Shown here: positions 12,948 through 23,844 of the stretch, piece after piece
Numbering within the stretch: position 1 is the stretch's first letter
Layout of the letters: each line of letters begins with the position of its first letter
Assembly: GCA_001643675.2 (NCBI GenBank)
Contig: LSRY02000051.1
Span: 436,501-500,500, forward strand
Length of the DNA: 64,000 bases
Source: Monocercomonoides exilis
Taxonomy: Eukaryota > Preaxostyla > Oxymonadida > Polymastigidae
Reading direction: 5' to 3'
Program-made: the position numbers and the translations under genes
The notes under the pieces: generated by a model
The model's database searches: none
Seen by the model: the letters and a program-made list of their open reading frames with translations, nothing else
Told to the model about the DNA's origin: nothing

Positions 12948-13826
12948 TTAAAAAACATACAGTTTCCATAAAAGTCTTTTCCAAAAGGACTTTTCATTAT
13001 TCATCCATTCTGGAGGTTTTGATCTAACATAAAGTCTCCAATAATCTGCCATTATCCCTCCTTTCTTATCAGTTACTGAAATGTCATGCCTCATCCATAA
13101 TGGTGGTTCTGTTTGAACAAATTGAATCCAAAACATGGCCATTGTTGTTCCATCATTATCGCCAAGCTTAATATCATGTCTCATCCACTCTGGGGGTTCT
13201 GCTTTGACATTAACAATCCATATCATAGCCATTGTCAATCCTTTGTTATTAGAAAATGTATTACAATGTCTCATCCATTTTGGGGGGGCTGTTTTAACTT
13301 CAAGAATCCAAAGCATCGCCATTGTCCATCCATTATTGTTGCCAAGAGCAATATGATGCCTCAAAGATATTGGAGGTTCTATTTTCACATGTACAATCCA
13401 GTACATGGCCATTGTCAATCCATTTTTATCACCAAGTGTTAAATCATGCATCATCCATTCAGGTGGTTCTGTTTTGACATACATTATCCAATACATTGCC
13501 ATTGTTCTTCCATGCCTGTCTTTTTGTGCAATGCAGTACCTCATCCATTGCGGTGGCTCTGTTTGAACAAATTGAATCCACAGCATGGCCAGCGTTCTAC
13601 CATTATTGTTGCATAAAGTTATGTCATGTCTCATCCATTCAGGTGGTTCTGTTTTGACATAAATTATCCAGTACATGGCCATTGTTCTTCCGTCTTTATC
13701 AGATAGTGTGCTGCTGTGCCTCATCCATTCAGGCGGTTCAGCTTCATTCTCCATGATAAAATGCATGGCCTCTGTCATTCCATTTTCCACATCAAATGGA
13801 TTTATAGCATTAACTGTATTTCCCAT
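12948..13826 (-). CDS. Tandem 30-residue-repeat protein, ankyrin-like
   Basis: A single open frame of 292 residues starting at ATG 13826. After a short N-terminal piece it is built of eight full repeats and a ninth degenerate one, each 30 residues (90 bp). The consensus is [E]PPEWMRHD..L.D.NG.TMAM.WI..VKT. The D.NG.T.AM.W part resembles the D..G.TPLH.AA core of ankyrin repeats, but the unit is three residues shorter and carries an invariant PP.WMRH segment. A protein-binding scaffold is the natural guess; no enzymatic motif, signal peptide or membrane segment is present. No introns are needed. The last unit ends in a short basic tail. Confidence 0.7.
   Translation of the reverse strand: MGNTVNAINPFDVENGMTEAMHFIMENEAEPPEWMRHSSTLSDKDGRTMAMYWIIYVKTEPPEWMRHDITLCNNNGRTLAMLWIQFVQTEPPQWMRYCIAQKDRHGRTMAMYWIMYVKTEPPEWMMHDLTLGDKNGLTMAMYWIVHVKIEPPISLRHHIALGNNNGWTMAMLWILEVKTAPPKWMRHCNTFSNNKGLTMAMIWIVNVKAEPPEWMRHDIKLGDNDGTTMAMFWIQFVQTEPPLWMRHDISVTDKKGGIMADYWRLYVRSKPPEWMNNEKSFWKRLLWKLYVF
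13025..13745 (-). repeat. 90-bp tandem repeat array
   Basis: The DNA-level counterpart of the 30-residue repeats. On the plus strand phrases such as CATGGCCATTGT and CTCATCCATT recur about every 90 bp. Units are diverged from each other, so the array is old rather than freshly amplified. Confidence 0.75.
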
Positions 13827-14471
13827 ATATTTAACCTTTGAATAAATTCAAGAGTTTTTATTTTGCAAACAAATAATGGAGAAATATCAATAATCTTTAT
13901 TGATCTAAACTTTATTATGGCTCGTAACTTGTTCAAAAAAAAAAAAAAAAGCTTATCGAACAGTATTTCTTCAAAAGAATTTTAAAAACGAAAAAAAAAT
14001 AGCTTTATTTCCCCACCACTCCATCAAAAAAAATTCATTTCCCACAATAAATCTGATTGGAATATTCAGGGACAATTTTAAACGAAAATCAATCCATATT
14101 ATCCAACATAATTATCTTCTTCTCCTCATTTATTGGAACGATTTTTAAAATTCAAACAAATAAATAAAGATATCATTATGGAAATGGAGTGAATGATTTC
14201 TATTTTTTTCATGAGACTGCGGATTCTACTGAAGAAATTCATATCGAAGAGTCAAAGCATTTGGCCAAACTATTATGGGAGTTGTCTTTTCTTGTTGAAG
14301 AAATCAAGCGAAATGAGAAAATTACAAAGAAATTGATAAAATTGAGCTAATGAATGACTCAGAAAATAAATGACATATATTCTGGATAGACTCTTTGAAT
14401 ACACTCGAATTATTCAACAATTTGAAAAATAATCCTTATTGATTATTCAATCAATTTAGGAAATGAATAAA
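13827..14471. other. Intergenic region with one possible gene fragment
   Basis: AT-rich spacer. At about 14205-14350 (+) an open segment reads ETADSTEEIHIEESKHLAKL followed by WELSFLVEEIKRNEKI and ends at TAA. It looks like a helical coding fragment but has no start codon or partner exon that I can find. Confidence 0.4.
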
Positions 14472-16450
14472 TCATCGAGAAATTCCACTGGAGGTGATAG
14501 TGGGGGAGTTTGTTCCATTTCCAGTGAAAACGGTGTCAACCGCGTTGAAAGGGGGTGTTTGAGTGGGAACAAATGTTGAGGTAAGGAGAGAGGGAGGCAT
14601 CTTGGAGGAGGGAAATGAAGTCGTTGAGGGCATACTCGATGGTGGCGCATGGGGTCTGTTGGGGTCTGCCACAGGCATCAGCATCAGTTCCATTGTTGGC
14701 AACGATTTTGTTCTGGGCGATGAGGGGGAGCCAGCCATTATACACAGGGTTATCATCTTGTCCATAATTATACACTCTTTTTGTTGGAGTTGTTGATCCA
14801 CAATTTTCAAATGGGGATTGAGTGATATCACTTCCGTAAAAGAACACATCGTTTCCTCTTCCATTAGAAGCGGTGTTTCCATCGAAGAAGCAGAAAGTGA
14901 TGAATTTCATTCCATTCATCCAGGAATATGGTGGAAGGAAACACATTGCACCACCTCCATAATTTGCGGATTCAGTCAATTTATTGTTTATAAATTGGCA
15001 ATCAACAATCAAAAACTGAGTTTGTTTGCTTTGTGGAGGCCAATTGAATGTGAGAGAACCAGCAGCATCACCACCTGAGTTTGAAATGCACTTGCATTTC
15101 GAAATCAAGAATTGAGCATTTGATGGCATTCCACCAATTCCAAAATACCAACCAGTTCCACACCAATCTGTTATTGAGCAATTTTCCACTCTGTTATCTT
15201 GGAATCCCCAAACAGAATTTGATTGTGGATAAGCTATGCAAGTGGCTCCTCCATGAGCAGCTGAGCAGCTTGTGAAATTGGATTTAGCTATGTTAACATT
15301 TAGTAGATATAAGCAACCTAACGCTCCGCCGTGATCACCACTTGAACAATTGTTGAATGAACACGATGTCATGGTGAGTTTTGCGTTTGTGCAGTTAATA
15401 TGAAGTGCACCTCCATGACTGCTTCCACTGTTTGAATTATTCCATTCGCACCATTCAAAGCGATGGCTGTTTTCATCAAATGAAGTCAGTCTACCTGGTG
15501 TATCTCGTTGAGATTCAGTTCCAACATGCACAACAGCAGCATTTAAAGAAGATCGTGTTTGGTGAAGAAAGGAAGTGTTAAAGGCGAGAGAAAAGTGGAT
15601 GGGCTGTTGAGTTTGGGGAGAATTGCACAATCAATGTGGTTGAGAGTGCGGAGGAAGACGGATGAGAAGATGGAGAGGGCTAAGAGAAGAGATAAAGAGG
15701 GGATTGAATTGATGTTGGTGTTGGTGGAAGAGAGAGAAGAGGAAGAGGTGGTTGAGATGAAAGGATTGAGTGAGTGTGACGGAATGGATGAAAGAGATGG
15801 AGGGGATTGAGGAGAGGAGATGTTGGAGAAGAGGGTGTTTGAGAGATGGAGGTTGAGGTGGATTTGGAGGTGGGGATGGGATCGTTGATGGATATGGAGA
15901 AGGGAAGGGGAAGAGGAAATCGAAAGGGAAGGGGTAGGGGAAGGAGAAGAAAAAGAAGAAGATGAGGATGAGGATGAGAAAGATGAAGGAGAAGGTGAAA
16001 GGGAAGGAGATGGAGAAGGGGAAGGGGAAGAAAAGGAAGAAGGAGAAAAAAGGAAAGGCTGGATGAGGGAGATGAAGGAGGAGAAAGAGGAGTGGGAGAT
16101 GGAGAAGGAGGCTGGGATTGGGGAGTGGGCATCTGAGAGGAGATTGTTTGGGGTGGAGAAGAGGGGGAAGGAGAGGATGGCTGGTTGGTGGGTGATGAGG
16201 GAGAAGTTTGTGAGGGCGAGGGAGGCATGGGCAGAGAGGAAGAGGTGGCAGTGGTTGTGGTGGTGGTTGTTGGCGAGGGAATGTGGGTGGATAATGCAAG
16301 TGGAGGAGCAGGTGGTGACAGCTGAGTGGCGTTGGGCAGCGAGGAATGCACAGCCACTGAGAGGTTCTTTTGTGAGATGGCTCACACACAACGAGGTGTT
16401 GATGATAGAAATACTTGTTTGAATATTACAAAAATAACTATTAACTCTTT
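14472..16450 (-). pseudogene. Beta-helix surface-protein gene, copy 1, frameshifted
   Basis: The minus strand reads a Ser/Pro/His-rich N-terminal region (about 16450-15600) followed by a right-handed beta-helix region (about 15600-14536). The latter has Cys/Asn/Gly rungs such as HGGALHI, CSFNNCSSGDHGGAL and GNDVFFYGSDITQSPF, and ends with the linker ACGRPQQTPCATIEYAL. Compared with copy 2 (23845-25301, +), the frame that runs through ILPKLN...STFLS is one base short near 15590, so the N-terminal and beta-helix parts are out of frame. A second frame change may occur near 14540, where the frame closing in TPFQRG stops and an adjacent frame continues to ISR. No ATG is found in the N-terminal frame and no membrane anchor follows. 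Probably a pseudogene, unless the shifts are assembly errors. Confidence 0.65.
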
Positions 16451-16626
16451 GTCAAACTCTTTTTAAGTAATTTTGAACAAATCATATGCATATCATTTCC
16501 ATGCACTGTGTTGAAACATTCTTTCCATATCTCATTATTATTCTCCGGTGGAATATTCCTTTGTTCAATCCAAAAATAATTTCCATTGCAATAACCACGT
16601 TTCATAAATATAATTGTTTCACTCAT
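16441..16626 (-). CDS. Small hypothetical protein (61 codons)
   Basis: An ATG-initiated frame of 61 residues lying just upstream of beta-helix copy 1 on the same strand. It is rich in Asn, Lys and Glu with no recognised domain. It contains a GTTTGA site near its end that resembles local splice donors, so it could be a 5' exon, but no junction I tried restores the frame of copy 1. Low confidence that it is expressed. Confidence 0.25.
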   Translation of the reverse strand: MSETIIFMKRGYCNGNYFWIEQRNIPPENNNEIWKECFNTVHGNDMHMICSKLLKKSLTKS

Positions 16627-16935
16627 CTTTTATGTTGGATAAAGTGCAGTCATGGAAGAGTATTATGGTACATAATAAAAGCAAACGAATTCACTATGAT
16701 TCAATTGAAATTCTTCAATTAAACAAGAGTTTAAGTAAATATGGAAAAAGAAAGAAACATTAATTTTCAAAAAAGAAAAGATTCAGAAATTAATTTCACG
16801 AAAAGAGTTGTCTATGCAACAACAGAAGTTTTCATTGGAAAAAACGAGTGAAAATCTTTTTTCTGTAGCCCAAAATAAAATAATTAAAAATTGAAATAGC
16901 TTATTTGTTGGCTAACTTTTTGTATATTGCAGCAA

Positions 16936-19900
16936 ATGATTTGGGAATCAAGTATGTCAATAAACTTAGTATTTTCAATACATGAATTTATGAAAAATTT
17001 GAAATTTATGCATTTTCTTCACAAACAATAAAAATATTAATTTTTTGAATTTTAATAGTCCCAGAGAGTCCATCTTCCGTGAGATCATCATACACATTTA
17101 ATGAACAAGGATTTGCGCATGTTGCATTGTTGCCCCATGAACTTGAAACCATTATGATGCAACAGGAAGATAAATTAGCAGCAAATGTTCGTCTTGTTGA
17201 AATTGATCAAGAAAACAAATCTGTATGTTTTCTTTATTCTTTTTTTGACTTTTCATATTAAGTTTTGTGACATTTTTAATTGAAATATAAATGAAGCAAA
17301 TTACACAACTAATATTCGAAGCATCTCAACTTATTGATGAGCAAAAGACTAGACATCATCGCCATCAGATGATTGTCGAGGATCATAAAGGAATTCTCTT
17401 GAGATCAGAAGAAGAAAAAAACGGATTGCGCAATGAGCTTGAAAAAACCAAAAAAACCATTAAAGAAACAGAAGTGCATTTCATTTCAAGCGTCAGATCA
17501 ATGAAAGCTGACTTCTTTCGTCTGAAAGAAACAATTGAAAACAAAAACAAGAGAATATGTGAGCAAGAAGAAGTTATTAACAAACTAAAGGAAGAATCTC
17601 AAAAACAGCTTCAAACAAAAGAAGAACTTTTTCAAAATCACAAAAATCAACTTCAGCAATCATTTGAATCAGTTGCAGATCAGTTGCAAATTGCTCAACG
17701 AAGAATATCAGAAGGGGAAGAGATCAGGGTAGCAATGACAAAGAATCTTGAAAAGGAAAAAGAAGACAAACAAGAGTTAAAAAAATCAAACGAAGAATTA
17801 TCAGAAATAATTCGAAAGCAAAATGATGAAATTGCCATCTTAATTGAGCAAAAGGAAACAAATCAAGCAATTTTCAGCAAAGAAATTGAAGAAAAGAAGC
17901 AACTGAAGAAGGAAATACTGAATTCTCGGCTGAAAGAGGCAGAAGGGAAAGTGATGTGTGTCCGCTTGTACTCACTTGTCCAACGCTGGGTGCTGTTTCA
18001 CTTGGCTTTTGTGGAGGAAAAGGAAAAAGAGACAGCAGAGCACGCAGCAGAGGCGATGCTGAGGGAAGAAGCGCTTCTTGCGAAGGCGGTGCAGATCGTC
18101 CGCAGAGCAGAGGAGCAGATGAAAAAAGACGAAAATGGAAACGACGAAGAAGTTGGAAGAGTAAACGGAAAAGCTGATACAAAAACAAAAGAGAAAGGGA
18201 AAATGGCAAGACATTCAAAAAAGGAAAAAGAAGGAGGGAGAGAACAACAAGAGCACAACAACAACAACAACAATAATAATTATGTGAAGAATGGGAATAA
18301 TGTGAAGACGAATTGCAGCACTTCGTGGGGGGAGAAGATGTTGGAGGAGCTGATTTTCGACAAAGACGTGGAGGAGATCTTAATTTGCGAGAGAGAAGAG
18401 AAAAAGAAGAGAGAAAGGGGTTTGCTGAAAGAGCTGCAGTTGGCGTTTTGCGACGATGATGAAGAAGATAATGGAAACAATAAAGAAAATGAAGAAAATG
18501 AAGAGGAAGAAGAAGAAGAGGAGGAAGAAGCGAATGATGAAGAAGAACAAAATGACGGCTCTGAAAGTGCGAAAAGAGGAGGAAGCTCGCCTTGTCTTTC
18601 ATTTGAGCCAAAACAATTAAATGGCGAAATGCCTTTTTTCATCGATTTTATTAAAAAAAGCAGAATGCCAAGTTCATCTTTGTCACTTCTTTCGCAAAAA
18701 GACAGAGAAAACCTGGAAGATGAAGAACAAGCGGACAACAACCAAACAAAAAAGAAAGGCTTTTATGAGAACGAACAAAATAGCGATCAAAACACAGATC
18801 CAGCAATTGTCACAGACGAAGATTTCACTCAGGCCGAGAAGGAGATGATAGAAGAGAAATACAAACAAATTGTGGAGAAAATCGAGTTGGACGAAGGAAG
18901 CTCGCTTCTTTCTTTGCTTTCGCTCCGAATGAACGGCTTGGCGAAGGAAAGAGAGAAAATTGGAGAGATTGATTCAAATAGAGGAATGGCAGAGAACGAA
19001 GATGCTCATGAAACAACAACAACAACAGCAAGTGAGGTGGACAGTCAGAACATGTTTGGAAAATCAACAAAAGAGAAGAAAGCGAAGCAAAGAAAAGAGC
19101 GAAAACAAAGAATTGACTCAGAGATGGATGAATCCAAAGAGAACAACGATGGCATTTCACGATATGAAAGAAGCGAATACGAAGAGGAAGAGCAAGAGGA
19201 AGGTGATGATGAAGACAGCGAAGAGGCAGAAGAAGCAGAAGAAAGCAGAAATGACAACAAGAAAGCAGCCAAAGAAGAAAAAGACAAAATCGTTGAGGAT
19301 GTGGCAGTTGTCTGCAAATGGAGTGGAATTAATGTCAGCAAAAAACAGGCAGAGCGAATGCTTTTGGATGCGCTGAGTAAATCCAACTCTGAATATCCAG
19401 AAGAAGAGAATGATGGCAAACACATCAGAGCAAACAAGAGAAGAAATACAAACAAAAAAACGAAAGAAGACGGGGCTTATGAAACAGAAAGTGATTTTGA
19501 TGAAGAACTTGAGCCATTCGATGAAGAGGGATCGGAAGAGGATGAAGACAATGATGATGATGAAAAAGAAAGGAAAGGAAACACATTGATAATAAAAGCG
19601 AAAAAACTAAGACAAAAATCTAATTCAACACACTCAAGTTCAAAGGGCAACGACGAAGTCACTGCCAAAATCAGTCGGAGCACATTTGAAGCAGCAAAAG
19701 CGTCGATCATTTTGATGGGCCGTTCAACAGAGGCGCTTGCTGCATCCAGCAGAAAGCACTACAACTTCAATGGAAGGCGCTCTTCTTCTTCTCTTCCGCC
19801 CTTTTTGAGGCGGATGGCACATGCGCTGCATTCTGTGACGAATCTGCTGATAGACGATGCACTGCGTATCAGAAGAGACACAGAGGAGCAGATAAAAAGG

Positions 19901-21848
19901 ATAATTGGACTGTCTCAGGAGCTTCTGGCAGACAAAAAAATGATTGAGAATCCGCTGTTTTTTGTGGAGGAGCAATTCAAAAGCGAAGAAATGGCTGACA
20001 AACAGGAGAAAAACAGTGAAGAAAACAGCGGAGAGAATGGAGACAGGAAAAAAGAAGGAGAAATGCAAGCAGAAAAAGCAGCCAATGAAAGTGCACCGTC
20101 TTCTTCTCTTTCCGCTGGCCTGATGAATTCGTACCAGCCGCTCTTCAGCAAGCTCTATCACACATTTGAGCTTATCCGGTCAGCCTTTGGAGACACGCTG
20201 CTTCCACTTGTTGACTCTTCAGTGAGTGAAAGCGAGCTTGTGATAGGCAGCCGGCTGGAGGAGATGGGAAGAGAAAGAGAAGATGTCGTCTTTGAGGAGA
20301 AAGAGCTGCACGACAAGAGCGAGGTTAAAGAAATGCAACATCTAAACCAAACACAAGAAGTTAGAAATGAGTCTGGGAGGATGCTGAATGCGAAGGAAGG
20401 AGAAGGAGAGCGGAACAAGTTCGCGACCATCTCCCGCTCCTTCTCAAATGCGTCGTCGCTGCTGGAGGTGCTCAGGCAGCACCGCGAAGAGGAAGAGGAA
20501 AGCGAAAGGAAGCAGCAGCAGCTGGTGGAAAACATCATAAAAATGAGAGAGAGAGTGAGGGAGACATACTACGGGCACATTGCAGAAATCGAGAAGTTCG
20601 CAAGCGATTTGGACGAAGAAGGGGTTTTGCTTCAGCAGTGCTTGGATTATGTCGAGAAGGTTTGCGCATTCAACTTTATTTTTTTTTTTATTTTTTTTTT
20701 ATTTTTTAAAAACATACAATTTCCAAAAAAAAATATCACCCTCTCCTTTTCATCCATTTCTTTCTTTCTTTTTCCCTTTTTCTTTTGTGTCTTCACACAC
20801 ATATTTTATTCCACCTCATTCACAGATTAATCGAACCATCAGCAACTGGCACAGTGTGTTATCTGCCTTGAATGAAAGACGCACTTCGTATGAGAAGTCT
20901 CTTCAGTCCAGTGCAGCTGTGTTAGAAAGAGAACTCACCACAAACCCTTCCCTTGCCTCCCTCTCGTCTCTGCAGCATCTCCAAGCCAAAGCCCTCTCCC
21001 GCTCATTTTCTCGCTCGCTTTCTGTCTCATTCGCCAGCATCAATCCATTTGCTGCCTCTTCAAACACTTCACTCACTGCTCCTTCCTCTTCTGCTTCCTC
21101 TTCTGCTTCTTCCTCTGTCTCTTCATTTTTATTGCCTTCATCATCATCATCATCAACATCAACAACAACATCATCATCATCACCCCGCCCATCCTTTTCA
21201 CAGCCAGCCACCCAAATCATAACCTCCACTCCCACCCAGTTCCCTCCTTCTCCCCTTTCCCGCCCAAGCTCTTTCTACTCTCCTCCCAGCAGCACCACAC
21301 AGCAGCCAAAGACTCTCACCCAATCTGTCGCCTTCCACTCTCCAAAGACTCCTTCCCTCACCATCACCACTCCTGTGCGCAGTCCAACCCCTCCTCTCTT
21401 CCCGTCTTCTTCTCCTTCGTCGCTAAGCACTCATCAAGCAGACTTCCCCCAGTTTGCTTCCACTTTCACTTCTTCTTCTTCTTCTTCTTCCTCCTCCTCC
21501 TCTTCCACTTCTTCCACTTCACCTGCATTGTCTTCTTCTCTCCCTGCTGCTGACTCGTCCACTTTGAAAGGAATAACTTCGTTGGCTGCTCCTTACCAGC
21601 CAGCCAGCTTTTCGCAGCTGCATTCATTTCAAAGTGCAGACGATGTGGCTGAGAGCAGCGAAAACGGAGAAAGAGCAGAAAATAAAATGACAAAAGAAAA
21701 TGAATTTGAAGACAAGAAGCTTGTTTATGCAAAAAACGAATCTTCAAAGGATAATAATGCTGAATCGCAAAAATGGTTGTTCACTTCAATTCTTCCTTTG
21801 TCTGTGACCCTTTCTCCATCCAGAATTCAGATGCATTCGCACGCATAA
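16936..21848 (+). CDS. Large acidic coiled-coil protein, function unknown
   Basis: Four exons rebuilt from consistent phases: 16936-16951 (16 nt, MIWES + 1 nt), 17059-17222, 17297-20659 and 20826-21848, giving about 1,521 aa. Donors are GTATGT, GTATGT and GTTTGC. Residues from about 60 to 330 are strongly heptad-like (LRNELEKTKKTIKETE, INKLKEESQKQLQTKEEL). The middle alternates Glu/Asp runs with a conserved-looking segment (VCKWSGINVSKKQAERMLL) and a helical part around 19700-20150. After the last intron comes a further helix (INRTISNWHSVLSALNERR) and a Ser/Thr/Pro-rich tail with poly-Ser. No catalytic domain, signal peptide or membrane segment is seen. A cytoskeletal or centrosomal scaffold is a guess from architecture alone. 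The tiny first exon is the least certain part. Confidence 0.75.
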
Positions 21849-22189
21849 TTGCTGATTTTTAAATTTTCAGTTAATATTCTTTTAATATTTTTAATTTAAG
21901 ATTAAAAAATAAAACAATAATTCAATCAAAAATGATTTTTATTCATCTTAAGCAAATATTTTAAAGCCCTTTTTTTATTTGTGACATAATAATTACTCAT
22001 TCTCAAAATAGATTCTATCTTGAAATCAAGAAATTAATCAGAAATTTTTTCTGTTTCAAGAAAAACAATTTTACAATTAATGGGGGTTGTTTGATCAATC
22101 CCTTTGTTTGTTAATTGAACAACATAGAAGTTTGAATGAGTTATTAGATTTTTATTAAAGAAATTATATTTGTTTTCGCTACAGTTACA

Positions 22190-22767
22190 ATGACTCGCGT
22201 TTATATGGACATCTCAATTGGTGGAGCCCCAGCAGGAAGAATGGTTTTCCAACTGTTTTCTGACAGATTGCCAAAAACTTGCGAAAACTGTTTGAATCTT
22301 TATTTATTTATTTTTTTATTGTGCCATTAACAAATTTTTTGTATTCATTTTATTATAACTTATTTAAATAAACAGTCCGTGCTTTATGCACAGGTGAGAA
22401 AGGATTCGGATTTGCGAACTCAATATTCCATCGTGTGATCCGTGGATTTATGGCACAGGGAGGTGACTTCACCCGTGGAGATGGACGTGGAGGAAAATCA
22501 ATTTATGGAGATCGTTTTGCAGATGAAGGATTCATTTTCAAGCACACAAAGCGTGGACAACTATCAATGGCCAATTGCGGTCCAGACACAAACGGATCCC
22601 AATTCTTCATCACCTTTGTTGCCACTCCTCATTTGGATGGACACCATGTTGTGTTTGGAGAAATTGTTGAAGGAATGTCAGTTCTTGATGCTATTGAGAA
22701 AAATCCATGCGATAGAAGTGATCGCCCAACAAGAGAAGTCAAGATTACCGCATGCGGTCAACTTTAA
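22190..22767 (+). CDS. Cyclophilin A-type peptidyl-prolyl cis-trans isomerase
   Basis: Two exons, 22190-22289 and 22376-22767, encode 163 aa, the usual length of cytosolic cyclophilin A. The 86-nt intron (GTTTGA...CAG) splits the Phe codon of the [12 protein letters not shown] block. The core is textbook: [20 protein letters not shown] supplies the catalytic Arg, Phe and Gln, then [12 protein letters not shown] and [14 protein letters not shown]. The Trp that usually contacts cyclosporin (EWLDGKHVVFG in human CypA) is His here ([11 protein letters not shown]), so weak cyclosporin binding would be expected while isomerase activity should be kept. The protein ends in TACGQL at TAA, supporting the standard code. 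It folds proline-containing proteins in the cytosol. Confidence 0.95.
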
Positions 22768-23584
22768 ACAATATAATATTTGTTGTACAAATTGATGTTT
22801 ATCGTTTTTAATCCATTCGCTTTTTAAAACTTGGTCTTGAAAAATTCAACTTTAAGATTCTTTTTGAAAAAAAAAGTTAATGTTAAATAAATATGAAGAA
22901 TTTTTTTGATTTTTTTGGGTTGTCATTTGAAGATAAATAATTTTAAATTTGAAGTTGTTTTGAACCCAATATGTTGTAAGAATGATTACATTTATACAAA
23001 TTTAGGAAAAATTAGTTAAAGCATCTCCAAAAAATTAGAAATTTCTGGATAAAGTCCACTCAATCAATACCTTCTTTTGACGCTTCTAATGCAAAAGTAT
23101 TTGACAAGTTGTTTTTAATTAACAAAACTTTGGCAATATCAAACTTTTTGCGTTATATTTGGATTCAATTAATTTTTCATCATTTAAACAATTTTGAAAA
23201 CTATAATAAAAATAAAAATACATAGCACAAGTTGTGTAATACAATAACAATTTCATTAATTGGATTTTCTTTTTGCGAAATGCTTTTTCTACGAAAAGAT
23301 TTTTGTTGATTAGATGAAATTTGAATAGACTTGTTCAATTCAAATAAATCCATTTTATACAAATAAAGTCAGTTTATTTTAAATGAAGATTGTTTATACA
23401 AATTAACGCTGAAATCCATCTTGTAAAGGTATTTAAAAAATTATATTTTATCTTTCAAAATTGCTAAATGGTACATTTGGTGTTGTTTTTTAAAGAATAA
23501 ATAATATAATTTTTTACTACGTTTTTGATCTTTTAGTTTTTAATTGGAAATATGACCAAATTCCAACAAAATGAGCTTCAAAGA

Positions 23585-23635
<51 letters not shown>

Positions 23636-23844
23636 AAAAATCCGAGAGTTAAAGTTTATTTCGTTAATATTTGTATGTTTATTTTGGAAAAAACACAGAT
23701 GATACGATTTTCATTAGGATAAAAATGTTGAGAGGAAAAGTGAAATGCTCCGAACAGTTTCATTTCATGAAATACAAAAAACTGCAAAAGTGTACGAAAT
23801 GAAGCGTGGAAGTTGACAAACATGATTTTCTTTTTTCTTCTTCC
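22768..23844. other. AT-rich intergenic region with an A48 homopolymer
   Basis: No coding content is visible. A run of about 48 A residues lies at 23586-23633, followed by the pyrimidine-rich 5' end of the truncated beta-helix copy. Confidence 0.6.

Noticed and set aside
13025-13745. CRISPR-like array
   Set aside because: The 90-bp units are coding, diverged and without unique spacers.
22190-22767. Alternative genetic code with TAA/TAG as Gln, as in some oxymonads
   Set aside because: Conserved proteins end at TAA exactly where the family ends, and Gln is encoded by CAA/CAG throughout.
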